This document shows positions 1-11,158 of a stretch of DNA of 64,000 nucleotides, in pieces. Source of the DNA: Lamellibrachia columna (lineage: Eukaryota > Annelida > Polychaeta > Sabellida > Siboglinidae); assembly GCA_963662155.1 (NCBI GenBank), contig OY759261.1, forward strand, positions 3,894,727-3,958,726, in the 5' to 3' direction. Position numbers and translations under genes: made by a program. Position 1 is the first letter of the stretch; the number at the start of each line of letters is the position of its first letter. Under the pieces are notes generated by a model, which searched no databases, had not been told where the DNA came from, and worked only from the letters and a program-made list of their open reading frames with translations.

Positions 1-643
1 CTGTTTTGTGTTGTAATACACACTTTATGCTATTTTAATTAGGTTTTAATTAAATTTACAACTATTGTCTCGCAAGTTATTTTCTGTTGTCTACAACAAA
101 ACATAATATCACTCGCACTAACGAAATTTCAGTGACCGTCTTTAAATTACACTGAACTACTACCTTCGGCTAACTTTTAACAACAAATGTTCGCTAAAAC
201 AAAATATTCAGGTTCTCAATCTTTAATATGTACTAAATTATGTACAATAACATTATGTCTCGTATTATCTACCCAATCAACTGACCACAACAAACCTTAA
301 TTATCGTTCGCGCCACCGACTCTTCGGAGATCTACTATATAAACTACCCTAAGTTACTCCTATAGCTAAATTTTAACAGCGACTATTGCCTAAACCAGGT
401 CTCTTACAAGTTCATATTTAATATACACGTAATAATAATACTTATCCGATCAATATTCCACGCTTTAGACAAATATCCAATCAACCAAATTCAATTCCGT
501 GTTCTCCTCAAGATTTCCCAAGATGCAATAATCAAATTGCTTCTTGGGAAATCTAAGGTTGAAGTAGTTCCGTATTGGGAGATCGTTGTGCATAACCCAG
601 TGTGTCCATGTGTACTAGACATGTGTGCAAATACATTTTAGGA
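1..643. other. AT-rich upstream sequence, no gene seen
   Basis: No coding signal or recognised repeat. It matches 42,927-43,575 with scattered small indels, so it belongs to the duplicated block. Confidence 0.6.
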
Positions 644-650
644 TATAAAA
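644..650 (+). promoter_or_regulatory. Possible TATA box upstream of distal first exon (A)
   Basis: A TATAAAA motif lies about 415 bp upstream of the ATG at 1065 and is conserved at 43,576 in copy B. A short AT motif is weak evidence alone. It is listed because it sits beside a conserved triplicated block ahead of a signal-peptide exon. Confidence 0.25.
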
Positions 651-830
651 AGATTTTCCTCTCTCAAATGTTTCTATTGAGACACCCGTGGTAACCTAAA
701 TACTATGTTACATTTTTCTCTCTCAAATGTTTCTTCTACGACACCCGCGGTAACCTAAATACTATGTTAGATTGTCCTATCTCAAATATTTCTACTGGGA
801 CACCCATGGTAACCTAGACACTATGTTAAT
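651..830 (+). repeat. Three tandem copies of a 58-59 bp unit (A)
   Basis: Three diverged copies each contain CTCTCAAAT, a GACACCC motif, GGTAACCTA and ACTATGTT. The same triplication occurs at 43,590-43,765. It lies just upstream of the distal first exon and could be part of its promoter, which is inference. Confidence 0.75.
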
Positions 831-1064
831 GGCAATGACAACAGTTTAGAGACTCAAAGCACACATATCGTGTTCAGAGGATTGACAACTGCGGCTATGT
901 TACCTGCGTGATCGGTCTGTGACTGTAATGTCCACCTGTGTGTTCATGGGACTGTAACTTCGAACGGAAGATAGGCCAGAACATTTTGCTGGACGGTGAA
1001 CTGTCTGTCTACTGATACTAAGTTAACAGAGACTCAAAGCACACATTGGGACAGATCGACAGAC

Positions 1065-1155
1065 ATGTTTGGGATGTATTCAAACGCTGCCATTCTGCTA
1101 CGTCTGGTTGTCGTGACTTCAGCGTGCTCCTGGAAAATTGTAACCAGTGTCGAAG
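1065..1155 (+). CDS. Signal-peptide first exon, distal copy (A, exon 1a)
   Basis: The ATG opens a 30-codon stretch with a hydrophobic core (AAILLRLVVVTSA) followed by CSW, typical of a secretory signal peptide. The exon ends GTCGAAG before a GTGAAC donor, leaving phase 1, which fits the phase-1 acceptor of exon 2 at 7793. Near-identical 91-bp exons occur at 5249, 43,818 and 50,098, each with the same ATG context (GACAGATCGACAGAC) and donor. If left unspliced, the frame runs on into the decapeptide-coding minisatellite and stops at 1244. Whether this copy or the one at 5249 is used, or both as alternative first exons, cannot be told from sequence. Confidence 0.6.
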
Positions 1156-1189
1156 GTGAACTGTTTTATGTATGCACTATTACATGGAA

Positions 1190-2055
1190 GACTGCTTTTT
1201 CTGACATCCATGGCTGGAACACCGCTCTCTCTCTCTCTCTCTGACAAAGATGGCTAGAACACAACCATCTCTGACATCGATGGCTGGAACTCCACTTTCT
1301 GTGATATCAATATCTGGAGCAATGCTGTCTCCGACATCGACGGCTGAGCACCAATATCTCTTACATCAATGGCTGGAACTCAACCACTTCTGACATTGAT
1401 GGCTGGAACACCGCTCTCTCTGTGACATTTATGACTGGAAGACCGCTGTCTCTGACATCGATGGCTGGGGAATCACTCTGGCTGGGACACCATTCTCTGT
1501 GACATCGATGGCTGGAACAACGCAGTCTCTGAAATTGATGGCGGGAACAATACCATCTCTGATATCGATGGCTCGAACACCACTCTCTCTGACATCGATG
1601 GTTGGAGCACCGCTGTCTCTGATATTGATGGCTGGAAAACTACAGTCTGTGACAAATATCACTGGACCACCGCTGTGTCTGACATCGATGGCTGGAACAC
1701 CACAATCTCGAACACCGATGGCTGGAGAACCGCTGTTTCTGATAGTGATGGCTGGAACTCTGCTCCCTCTGACATCGATGGCTGGAGCATCGCTCTCTGA
1801 TATTGATTGCTGGAGCACCACTGTCTCAGACATCGATGGCGAGGACCCCGTCATCTCTGAAATTGATTGCTGGAAGAAAGCCATCTCTGATATTGATGGC
1901 TGGTGCACTGCTCACTATGACATCGATGGCTGGAGTAAAGCTGTCTCTGACATCGATGGCTGGAACATCACCATCTCAGACATCGATGGCTGGAGAACCA
2001 CTGTATCTGATAATGATGGCTAGAACATTGCTCTCTCTCTCTCTGTCTCTCTGTC

Positions 2056-2124
<69 letters not shown>

Positions 2125-2870
2125 ATGGAGAACTGCTGTCTCTGCCATCGATAGCTGGAACACTATCTTCTCTGACATCGATGGCTGGACCACCGCTCTC
2201 TGTAACATCAATTGCTGGAACCCTGCTCTCTCTCTGACATCGATTGTTGGAGCATAGCTGTCTATTATATTGGTGGCTGAAGCACCACTGTCTCTGACAT
2301 CAATGGCTGGAACTCAACCATTTCTGACATCGATGACTGGAAGACCACTGTCTCCAACATCAACGTCTGGAACACTGCCATATCTGATATCGATGGCTGG
2401 AACACCACTCTCTCTGACATCGATGGTTGGAGAACTGCTGTCTCTGATATTGATGGCTGGAGAACCACTGTCTCTGACATCGATGGCTGGAACAGCACTG
2501 TCTCTGGTAATGGTGGCTGGAGCACCACTGTCTCTGAGATCGATGGCTGAGACACCATTAACTTTTACATAGATGACTGGAACACCGCAGTCTCTGACAT
2601 TGATGGCTGGAACACTGCCATCTCTGACATCGATGGCTGGGAAACTGCTCTCTCTGACATCGATGGTTGGAGCACTGCTGTCTCTGATATTGATGGCTGG
2701 AAAACTGCAGTCTTTGACATATATCACTGGAACACCGCTGTGTCTGATATCTATGGCTGGAACACCACAATCTCGGACATCGATGTCTGGAGAACCACTG
2801 TTTATGATAGTGATGGCTGTAACACTGTTTTCTCTGATATCGATGGCTGGAAACCTGCTCACTATAGGTA
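1190..2870 (+). repeat. 30-bp minisatellite (A), intron 1
   Basis: About 56 diverged copies of a 30-bp unit centred on GACATCGATGGCTGGAACAC. Because 30 is divisible by 3, several frames on both strands stay open for long stretches. One plus frame reads SDIDGWNTAV-type decapeptides, broken mostly by TGG-to-TAG changes. A CT/CTGT-rich stretch interrupts it at about 2031-2125. The corresponding array in copy B is longer (43,945-46,775). The long frames follow from the period and are not evidence of genes. Confidence 0.95.
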
Positions 2871-5100
2871 TTTTTCATAAATGTTGCTGAGGTCAATGTA
2901 AAAACATGACATGAACCAAAGAAACCATAGGTAACAAGTAGTTTAGTAAATGCTTGCCACAAAAATTACTTGTATCGGTTATTCCTAAAACACAGAACAA
3001 TTAATATAGAAAACAGATATAAATTATATAAAACAAACTGACAGCTATTCTGAGGTGTGCAAAAAAGAAATATTACTGTGCATTACTGTTGGAGCAGAAA
3101 AACATTATTGCAGGTACCTGGAGGATATTACGAACAATTATGGGTAAAGTGCAGAAGAAACATGAATACCCAGAACATTTTATCAACAACAATAAATTCA
3201 TTGGGACTAAAGAAAATATTGCCAGCATATTGCTAAAAACATTACAACTCCAGTTGGTTCATCTGTATTTGATTACTTCAAAAATAGAAATGACAACTGC
3301 ATGTTTTTGTCACCAGTTGATGAAAATGAAGTTCATAAGGTTGTTGAAAGCTGCAAAAACAAAAGCTCAACTGATGCAGATGGTCTTAGTATGAATATTG
3401 TCAAACGTGTAATTTCCACAATTATTAAACAACTGACCCATGTTTTTAATGCATATTTCAAAACTGTTTTTTTTTTCAGACAAACAGAAAATTGCCAAAA
3501 TAATCCCCATATTTAAGGCTGGAAACAAAGAAAACTGCACAAACTATAGACCAATCTCATTACTGCCACAATTTTCTAAAATATTAGTGAAACTTTTTAA
3601 TACTCGACTAAGTGCATTTGTTGACAAATATAAGGTCATTAATCCTAGTCAATATGGATTTCGTGAAAATATGTCCACCTCGTATGCCCTAACTGAGTTG
3701 GTTAATGAAATAACTTCATCTTCATAGATAGCAAAATGCACACAATGGATGTTTTCATTGACTTATAAAAAGCTTTTGATACAGTTGATCATAAATTGCT
3801 TAGTGAAAAGATTGAGTTCTATGATATTAGAGGTGTGGTATATAATTGGATAAGAAGTTATTTATCAAATAGATCACAGTTTGTCTGTTTTGACGGATTC
3901 CACTCTAACTTGTTAAATATATCATGTGGTGTCCTGCAAGGTTCAGTATTAGGACCTAAACTCTTTATATTGTATGTGAATGATTTATGTTACATTTCTA
4001 AACTCGTAAAATATATCTTGTTTGCTGATGATACTAATTTGTTTTGTGCAAACAAAAATATCAATCAACTTATTACAACAGTATCGTCTGTTCTGCACAG
4101 AATGTGTAGTTGGTTTGTTGCGAACAAGTTGTCCTTGAATGTTTCGAAAACAAGTTACATGCTATTTGGTAATAATAGTCTGAGTGCTAATATTGACATA
4201 ACAATCAATGGTGTAAACATTGATAGAGGACGGGTTGCCAAGTTTCTTGGTGTACTAATCGATGAGAAGCTGAATTGGAAAGACCACATAGCAAGTGTTA
4301 AATCTAAACTCTCAAAGAGTACAGCCATATTGTATAAGTGTAGTCAGCTAATAGACATACAGTCTATGCACATCCTGTACTGCTCTATGTTCTTACCGTA
4401 TATTAATTACTATTCACATACATAAAAATTTGTAGACCTGGTAAAATTCACAACAGCTGTTTTTATGTTTAAAGCATACCAGTGCAAGTTACCAGTTAAC
4501 ATACAACAACACTTTGTAAAAAAACATATTTCAACAATAACCCGTCAAACAAATCAACTTGTGAGATGTTGTGTTACCACAAATATTAGAGCTATGACTC
4601 TTTCTGTATATGGAATAAGTCTCTGGATTTCTCTAAATACTGAGCTCACTAACATTAAAACAATAAGGTCATTCAAACACAGGTATAAGAAAGCAATCAT
4701 AAGTGAATATACATAGTTAGCCTGTATAACATAATATAGTTACTGTTACTAGTTGCTGTTGCTAGTTCTGAATTAACAGAACATATAATATTTCAATAAT
4801 TTTTGTATCGTGTTTATTGAGTATAATAATAGGACTCTATTCCTTATAAATGTAGGCATTTTAATTGCATGTGATTAACTATTTTCTAATTGCATATATT
4901 CTGATTACTCAAGTGTTATTAAACAAATAGCTATGTAGGGGATACATTATATACAAGTTATTTTAACTTCTTGTGTATTCCTTTCAAACATCTCTTTACG
5001 TCACTGAAAAAATATATATATTGTCACGGCTATTGCAGCCATTACTATGTTTGTTGTTTGAATAAATTTATTGTATTGTATTGTATTGTATTGTATTGTA
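2871..5100 (+). mobile_element. CR1/Jockey-group non-LTR retrotransposon (A), decayed
   Basis: Frame-shifted pieces of a LINE reverse transcriptase run along the plus strand. They show FRENMSTSYALTEL near 3660-3710, the GVLQGSVLGP motif near 3930, the catalytic FADDTNLF near 4020-4040, and NKLSLNVSKTSYM near 4125-4165. The following C-terminal part ends in a non-coding 3' segment and a (TTGTA)n tail at 5071-5100. The 5' end is missing: the minisatellite joins it directly near 2865, whereas copy B keeps about 480 bp more upstream. Stops and frameshifts make it non-functional. Subfamily placement among APE-type LINEs is by recall. Confidence 0.85.
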
Positions 5101-5248
5101 AGTCGCACCGCGGAAAGGCGCCTTAGCAAATAAGAAGGAAAGCCGAGGTAGGGTAGCTATTGTATTAATGACAATGGACAATGCCAGTATGTAACGTTTT
5201 ACAGACTCAAGGCCGACACTAAGGACACATTGGGACAGATCGACAGAC

Positions 5249-5339
5249 ATGTTTGGGATGTATTCAAACGCTGCCGTTCTGCTACGTCTGATGGTGGTGA
5301 CTTCCGCGTGCTCCTGGACAATTGTAACCAATGTCGAAG
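5249..5339 (+). CDS. Signal-peptide first exon, proximal copy (A, exon 1b)
   Basis: A second 91-bp first exon in copy A. It encodes MFGMYSNAAVLLRLMVV then TSACSWTIVTNVE, a signal peptide with a hydrophobic core and a likely cleavage region near SAC-SW. It ends in phase 1 before GTGAAC. It is the closer match by position to exon 2 (7793), so the gene A model uses it: G from this exon plus GA from exon 2 gives Gly, continuing NVRG. The distal exon at 1065 shares about 25 bp of upstream flank and about 35 bp of downstream intron, so both derive from one duplication. No acceptor-like site or untranslated exon was identified upstream. Confidence 0.65.
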
Positions 5340-5369
5340 GTGAACTGTTTTATGTATGCACTATTACGT

Positions 5370-5445
5370 CAATGTGCGCGTGTGCATGAGTGCGTGTGCG
5401 AGTGTGCGCGTGTTCATGAGTGCGTGTGTGAGTGTGCGCGTGTGA
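5370..5445 (+). repeat. GT/GC-rich 30-bp repeat, about 2.5 copies (A)
   Basis: Units of TGTGCGCGTGTGCATGAGTG followed by CGTGTGCGAG are repeated just inside the intron after exon 1b. The same short array is at 50,222-50,295. Confidence 0.8.
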
Positions 5446-6179
5446 GTACATTGTGTTGTCATACACCAAATAAATTCTTTGAATTGTCAGTTATGCTTCG
5501 TCGGGTATTGAAATGCTGACAATCGTGTAATACTTTATTTCCGCAATAAATGGATGCACGTTTTGTTCACTAAAACGAGTTGTTGTACGTGTCACCCTGT
5601 TTCTATTACCCGCCCGACTTTTCGTTTCGTAAACCGAGCAGAGTGTTTGCAAAGTAGCTGGATCAGAGAGGGCATACTCGCCTCCTGGGTCGGTCACATA
5701 TGTTATCAGACACAGAATACGGTGCTTTGGGCACGTTTGCAGTATGCTAAGCGATAACATCGTTAGGCATGCGGAAGTTAAGTAAGTTACACATTGATCC
5801 ACAATGTCGTTTATCCAGATATCGGTGTTGCTTGTAAACTGCTGGTTTCAACGGAACAAGGAATGCTGGAGATTCCCGTGAACACGTCAACGACTCCTCC
5901 ACTATTTGGTCGTCCAAGAGAGTTCATTGCCGGCAAGTAATTATATATGGATTGTAGTATACGAAACATTATAACATAATACTATTCATGTATATTTTTA
6001 AATATCGTTTAGTGTTATGAATGTGTAGAAATATTCATGCGTTCGTTCGTTGTCTTAACTGATATGTATTCTCCGTCATTGGTTTATTAACATTGTCAAC
6101 AAATTCAGCACAACACCTCCTAATCGATTTTGGCAAACCATTTAATGTTATGATTATTTCTTACCACGAAGACAAAGCT
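5446..6179. other. Intron 1 sequence without recognisable feature (A)
   Basis: Matches 50,296-50,770 up to about 5947, after which about 510 bp including the 11-bp array has no counterpart in copy B. No exon or element was recognised. Confidence 0.5.
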
Positions 6180-6180
6180 G

Positions 6181-6357
6181 TGTTAGTGCTATGTTAGTGC
6201 TATGTTAGTGCTATGTTAGTGCTATGTTAGTGCTATGTTAGTGCTATGTTAGTGCTATGTTAGTGCTATGTTAGTGCTATGTTAGTGCTATGTTAGTGCT
6301 ATGTTAGTGCTATGTTAGTGCTATGTTAGTGCTATGTTAGTGCTATGTTAGTGCTAT
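6181..6357 (+). repeat. 11-bp tandem array GTTAGTGCTAT, about 16 copies
   Basis: Perfectly or nearly perfectly repeated 11-mer. Absent from copy B, where the flanking sequence is also missing. The homogeneity suggests recent growth. Confidence 0.95.
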
Positions 6358-6796
6358 GCGAATATCCTCGGTAATTGGATTACAATTGGAACCAGCCAAT
6401 GACAAATAAGACGCAAAGGTTGACAAGGTAATGATACAAATACGTATATGTGCCTATACAGCTGCGTATAATGCAAATAGCTATGATTATTTACCATTAT
6501 AAAACCATCTGGTTATGCATGTATTATTATATTTGACTCATTTAACTGGTGCACAAACTTTATCCAAAGAAAATATTGTCCAATCATCATCTCTAAATAA
6601 TAGACGAATAGAAAATGACACACATAATTGACACAGTTTGGGTTGTCGCACCAACGTAGACCAGAACAATTACATTCACACACCGAGCGATACAAAGTCA
6701 CTGTGGAAGAGATATAGAGTTGCATCGACAAATCCCCTGGTACAACATCACTGCGAAAATACCGTTTATTGTTAATGAATGTTTTTATTATGTCTA

Positions 6797-6988
6797 CCGC
6801 TATCGTATACCTGTCAACTAGCGTATACCTGTCAATTATCGTGTACCTGTCAACTATCGTATACCTGTCAACTATCGTGTACCTGTCAAATATCGTATAC
6901 CTGTCAACTATCGTATACTTGTCAACTATCGTGTACCTGTCAATTATCGTGTACCTGTCAACTATCGAGTACCTGTCAACTATCGTAT
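6797..6988 (+). repeat. 18-bp tandem array (A)
   Basis: About ten copies of CTATCGTATACCTGTCAA with single-base variants. Copy B has only about three copies at 51,603-51,660. Open frames across it (YLSTIV repeats) follow from the 18-bp period. Confidence 0.95.
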
Positions 6989-7280
6989 AAGCCGTGAAAC
7001 CAACGGTTTTGTAATACATGTTATAAACAGTTCCCCTTTTGCGTAGGGGTTGACATCTATGCCATCGGCTGTTTCGTGTCCCCCATTTAAGTTTTATTCC
7101 ATTTTAATGCATTGCTAGTTTTATTCCATTTTAATGCATTGCTATGACTGGGTGCACAATCATACAAGAAAAATATACAGTTTCAAGACATTTCAACAAA
7201 AAACAACTATGATAATTTGTCATGCGTCTGGAATATTCGCGTGCAACGACCGGGCTGATAATTAAAGCTAGGATGACAAA

Positions 7281-7500
7281 GTGCATGGCTTTCAACCACC
7301 CCGGAAACATAACTGTCATTACCGGGGAAGGATGTGTTTGGAGAAGGTCGATGACTGCAGGTGTCTAGGCCCCTGGATCAGCACTACGGCGAAACACGTC
7401 AAACTGAGGAAGGTTATGGAAGGAAAGTACTCAACGATCTCGGCAAACAATGGACCGGTGGCAACGGCGGAGACTAATTCCTACGACGGATGCGAATAGT
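7281..7500 (+). mobile_element. LINE reverse-transcriptase C-terminal fragment (A)
   Basis: A 72-codon frame contains KVDDCRCLGPWIST, then KHVKLRK, then ATAETNSYDGCE. This matches by recall the order of motifs near the end of LINE polymerases of the type with a VDDFxYLGSWI block followed by an LLYGCE block. It is an isolated piece. Copy B has the same fragment at 51,910-52,134. Confidence 0.6.
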
Positions 7501-7792
7501 GCATCATAAACTAGTGCGTTAAAGTTCATGTAAATATAAATGTTTGTTATATTGTAACGATTGTGTTCGGGAATTAGCGTATCGCATCCAATGTTAAAGG
7601 CCTAGCCAGTCTTACGCACACCTGCCTACATAAAATAACTAAATAAAGAATAACACATAACTGACATGATTGGGCAAAAATGTTGTTATTAAAGTTTCGC
7701 AGAAATATATGTTTAATGCATCCACCGTCAAATGGCAACTTGTTCATTTCCACTTGTATTGATATATTTACTTTTGTTTTGTTGGATCACAG

Positions 7793-7912
7793 GAAACGTC
7801 AGGGGTGTTGCAGTGGACAATGTCCATGGATACGTTTACTGGTTCGACAGAAGTGAAAAGACCCTCAACCGCGCCAATCTCGATGGTTCAGAACAAGTAT
7901 CCATCGCCAATG
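7793..7912 (+). CDS. YWTD-repeat exon 2 (A)
   Basis: A 120-bp symmetric phase 1-1 exon. The acceptor is a T-rich tract ending ACAG at 7792 and the donor is GTAAGC at 7913. It encodes NVRGVAVDNVHGYVYWFD then RSEKTLNRANLDGSEQVS, one LDL-receptor class B repeat with YWFD at the YWTD position and the following NLDGS turn. A frame from ATG 7732 looks like a signal peptide, but its hydrophobic codons are the polypyrimidine tract, and copy B has a stop there after four codons. I therefore start the exon at 7793. Compared with copy B, all nine base differences are amino-acid-changing. Confidence 0.8.
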
Positions 7913-7989
7913 GTAAGCGTTTTACTAAGTACACAAAACATCCATGTATTTGTCAAAATAACTTAAATGTTGTATTGCCTGTTAATATA

Positions 7990-8086
7990 CGCACACACGT
8001 ACACACACACACACACACGTACGCACGCTCGCACGCACGCACGCACGCACTCACGCACGCACGCACACACACACACACACACACAA

Positions 8087-8138
<52 letters not shown>

Positions 8139-8147
8139 ACGCACGCT

Positions 8148-8221
<74 letters not shown>

Positions 8222-8251
8222 AACACACGTACGCACGCTCGCACGCTCGCA

Positions 8252-8311
<60 letters not shown>

Positions 8312-8333
8312 CACACGTACGCACGCTCGCACG

Positions 8334-8363
<30 letters not shown>
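7990..8363 (+). repeat. CA/CGCA microsatellite (A), intron 2
   Basis: Alternating (CA)n and (CGCA)n blocks. The copy B counterpart is much shorter (52,619-52,717). Open frames in all phases are dinucleotide artefacts. Confidence 0.98.
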
Positions 8364-8365
<2 letters not shown>

Positions 8366-9355
8366 GTGCAGGGATGGGTTCAAGGTCTCGAGTACTTGTG
8401 TATTTAAGTACAGCAAGTACTGTACTTGGACTTGTACTGATACTTGCCACGTTGCTGTGTGCAGTACTTGAACTTGGACTTGGCAAGTACTTTACTTAGT
8501 ACTTTTTATGTTTTCGTTAAATATTTGACTCTACCTCAAGAATTATTAAAAAGGCTACAGTGAAAATGACGGTGTTTACTGTTATTTTTTTCATTCTCAC
8601 AAAACGTTATGACATGAAACATAAATGGTGCAAAAAATAGGTTCAATTAAAATGACCACATCTTTACTGTTATTTTGCACAGAGTATCACGACATGAAGC
8701 ATAGATGATGGTGCAATGTTTACAATAACAAGTGGTAATACTACATAGTTAATACACTGTAATGATGACCATAGTAATTGATTACACTGTCCATGTTATG
8801 TCTGCCAATGAATAACTAAGGGCAATGTTGGATGTTGATTGGTTTATATGCATAAAGGGGAGGAGCAACATCAGCACTTACAGACATATCAGCTGATATT
8901 TAGCCATTGAACCCTTCAATCAATCATACATATATTATCAATAACTTAGGATTATTTGAAGCCATGAGTCAATTACATGGGATAAACTAACTGATCTCTT
9001 GATCAGCAATATTGGCTTCAGATGATCCGAAGCCAACAATTCACTTGTCTTGTGGAAGACATAATTAACTTGGCTTAGAATAATCATTGACAAGTAGTCA
9101 ATTGCAATATGTTCAGATATGTTGATGATAAATACCCGGCACCGCAGACATGTAAGAATATGCATAAGCCTGCTGCTTTTGTGTTTTCATCGCTTTGACC
9201 TTCACCATTATGAAACATAAATGTAGCTTTCGATGTACCTGAGTGTACTTGACTACAAAATGTAAAGTACTTTGTACGGATTTTTTCACAAAGTACTTGT
9301 ACTTGCCTATATTTTTTAGACGAGTATTTGTACTTAAGTATGTACCATTGCACTG
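8364..9355. mobile_element. hAT-like non-autonomous DNA transposon (MITE), A
   Basis: About 992 bp bounded by the inverted heptamers CAGTGCA (8364-8370) and TGCACTG (9349-9355). Both ends are rich in AAGTACTTGTACTTG motifs in opposite orientation (8386-8500 and 9230-9345). CAGTG-type ends with such subterminal repeats are a hAT hallmark. No transposase is present. No target-site duplication is visible because the left edge abuts a CA repeat. Copy B has the same element at 52,718-53,879, so insertion predates the duplication. Confidence 0.6.
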
Positions 9356-9495
9356 CACCGTGAATATTAATATTAGCCGTATTATTCCAATATATATGAC
9401 AAAGACCCTGCCATGCCTGGTTCTCCTTATGTACAACTGATATGTGTATGGTTAGAATGGATAAATTATCGTGTCAAAGTACTCATTTGTTCTAG

Positions 9496-9667
9496 ATCAA
9501 GGCACAGTCGAGACGATTGCGTTGCACCCAGATAAAACAAAGTTGTTCTTCACCACCGGCGACACAGTGGAGGTGATTAATGTGGACGGAAGTGACAGGA
9601 CAACGATCTACAATCGCGGCACATCCGGGTCTCGTCTGGCCGGCTTAGCGATTGACGACAAACAAAG
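9496..9667 (+). CDS. YWTD-repeat exon 3 (A)
   Basis: The acceptor is TTTGTTCTAG (ends 9495) and the donor GTTACC, giving a phase 1-2 exon of 172 bp. It encodes QGTVETIALHPDKTKLFFTT, then GDTVEVINVDGSDRTTIYN and GSRLAGLAIDD. This is a second class B repeat with the VDG turn and the LAxD strand that opens the next blade. The donor is weak (AAAG then GTTACC), but the AG it leaves completes Arg with the first base of exon 4. A single DTVEVINVD nonamer is present here. In copy B this nonamer has become a 46-copy array. Confidence 0.75.
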
Positions 9668-10029
9668 GTTACCCACAGTCACAGTTATTTATAGTGTTGT
9701 GCAAAACTAATTGTTTGTTTAGAAACCGTGTCATGCTGTGTATGATCAATAAAAATACCGGAATATTTTGTAATTCATGTTAAATATCACAAGAAACGAA
9801 CAAGAAGCTAACATTACATGTTAATTTCAGGAATGATCCGACCACGTGCAGTTGAAAATAAATCGTAGCAACACAGCCTCTGTTATGAATTTGCTTGAAT
9901 TTGTTTTAAATTGTGTTCAATAAAAAAACCACAACTGGTAACTGTGATACAACAAATCAAGTGTTGTGAACACAATACATTATTTTACAAGCAGCCGTCG
10001 TATAATTGATATTTGTTTTACGTTCACAG

Positions 10030-10175
10030 ACTCATCTTCTTTGCGTCAAGCACACAAATTCGTAAAGTAAATTTTGACGGCAGCGAAAACGAAGTGATTG
10101 TGTCGAACGAACTAATACGGCTGCGAGGTCTGGCCATCAACCACAATGACAGAAATATCTGCTGGGCCGATACAG
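10030..10175 (+). CDS. YWTD-repeat exon 4 (A)
   Basis: The acceptor is TTTTACGTTCACAG (ends 10029) and the donor is GTACGT, giving a phase 2-1 exon of 146 bp. It encodes LIFFASSTQIRKVNFDGSEN, a short linker, then RGLAINHNDRNICWADT, a class B repeat with CWAD in the YWTD position. This is the most divergent exon between copies: roughly 14 amino-acid changes against a few silent ones, with no indel. Confidence 0.75.
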
Positions 10176-10221
10176 GTACGTTTTTATATCCCACACCACC
10201 AGATAAATAATTTGCTCCTTG

Positions 10222-10224
10222 ATA

Positions 10225-10321
<97 letters not shown>
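10222..10321. repeat. (TA)n microsatellite (A)
   Basis: About 100 bp of TA dinucleotide on the left edge of a copy-A-specific insert. A second (TA)n tract lies at 11,077-11,146. Confidence 0.98.
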
Positions 10322-10322
<1 letters not shown>

Positions 10323-11063
10323 ATTTCCTTCTGAGCCAACTAGTGCAGGCTCAATGTGGTCTTCCCCTGCCCCTGCCGAGGCGACTTCCACGGGCTCGAC
10401 GCGGCCTTCGAAGTAATCTTCAATCACTGCAGCTAAATTGCTGTCCTCGAGATTGCTCCCCCTCGCACGATCCAACTCGTTAGCTTAATAAGCTTCTTTC
10501 GATGCCATAGTGCAATTCATTAACGAATCGAAGACGAAAACAGCAGGCGAAACTGGCGAACAAAGACGAAAGGAATGTGTAAACAAGCCGACTGCGCATG
10601 CGCGCTTACGTTTTCGACCAATCAGCGAGCGTTTAGCAACTTCCATAGCAACAACAGCACTTTGTTGCTGGATAAAGTGTGTATAATAGGAGCTGTTCTA
10701 TTGGTCTAGAGTAAGAGATTCCCAATCACACGTGTAGTTGACGTCATAAGCTTTCCAGCCATGTATAACATGTGGGGTTTCCCACTTGTAAGCCAGCGAA
10801 GACAGTCGATCAAAAGCGCGTAAACATGGCTTTGTTTCAGACTTCTCAACCGCGACGGTAATCAGGGGCCTCAATAAAGTGCTAAATATCACTAGTTTGA
10901 ACAATCTTTCAGCTTATAAAAATTGATTTATGGAAAGCTGGATAATTTCGTTGTTCGATTCCGTCGTTAACCGATTTTCGACAATTCGAACGGGCACCAT
11001 GCATTTTAGGCTCCTGCGCCGAATTTTTTTTAGCGAGAAGCGCCTGGCTTTGGCGTGTCGCAT

Positions 11064-11076
<13 letters not shown>
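10322..11076. other. Copy-A-specific insert with promoter-like sequence
   Basis: Intron 4 is about 1.2 kb here but only 287 bp in copy B, which lacks this segment. It is flanked on both sides by (TA)n followed by ACCATTTCC, so it is either an insertion with duplicated flank or a segment lost from B. The left part on the minus strand reads ELDRARGSNLEDSNLAAVIE then DYFEGRV and an acidic stretch (10,340-10,475), with an ATG at 10,508 separated from it by one in-frame stop. The middle is CpG-rich with a cluster of transcription-factor motifs. I do not recognise the parent gene or element. Confidence 0.6.
10593..10746. promoter_or_regulatory. Cluster of NRF1, CCAAT, X-box, E-box and CRE motifs
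   Basis: Within about 155 bp there is a TGCGCATGCGC palindrome (NRF1 type, 10593-10603), ACCAATCAG (NF-Y type, 10617-10625), an RFX X-box-like GTTTAGCAACTTCCATAGCA starting at 10631, an ACACGTGT E-box (10728-10735) and a perfect CRE TGACGTCA (10739-10746). The combination is typical of TATA-less animal promoters. On the minus strand it would lie upstream of the acidic ORF ending near 10,340. Activity is inferred from motifs only. Confidence 0.5.
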
Positions 11077-11149
<73 letters not shown>

Positions 11150-11158
11150 ATTTCCGTC

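Noticed and set aside
7732..7792. ATG at 7732 with a hydrophobic leader joined to exon 2, resembling a signal peptide
   Set aside because: The hydrophobic codons coincide with a polypyrimidine tract ending in CACAG. In copy B the same reading stops after four codons, and separate signal-peptide exons with the right donor phase exist upstream.
7990..8365. Open frames of Thr-His and Cys-Val repeats on both strands here and at other CA/GT tracts
   Set aside because: Dinucleotide microsatellites are open in most frames by composition.
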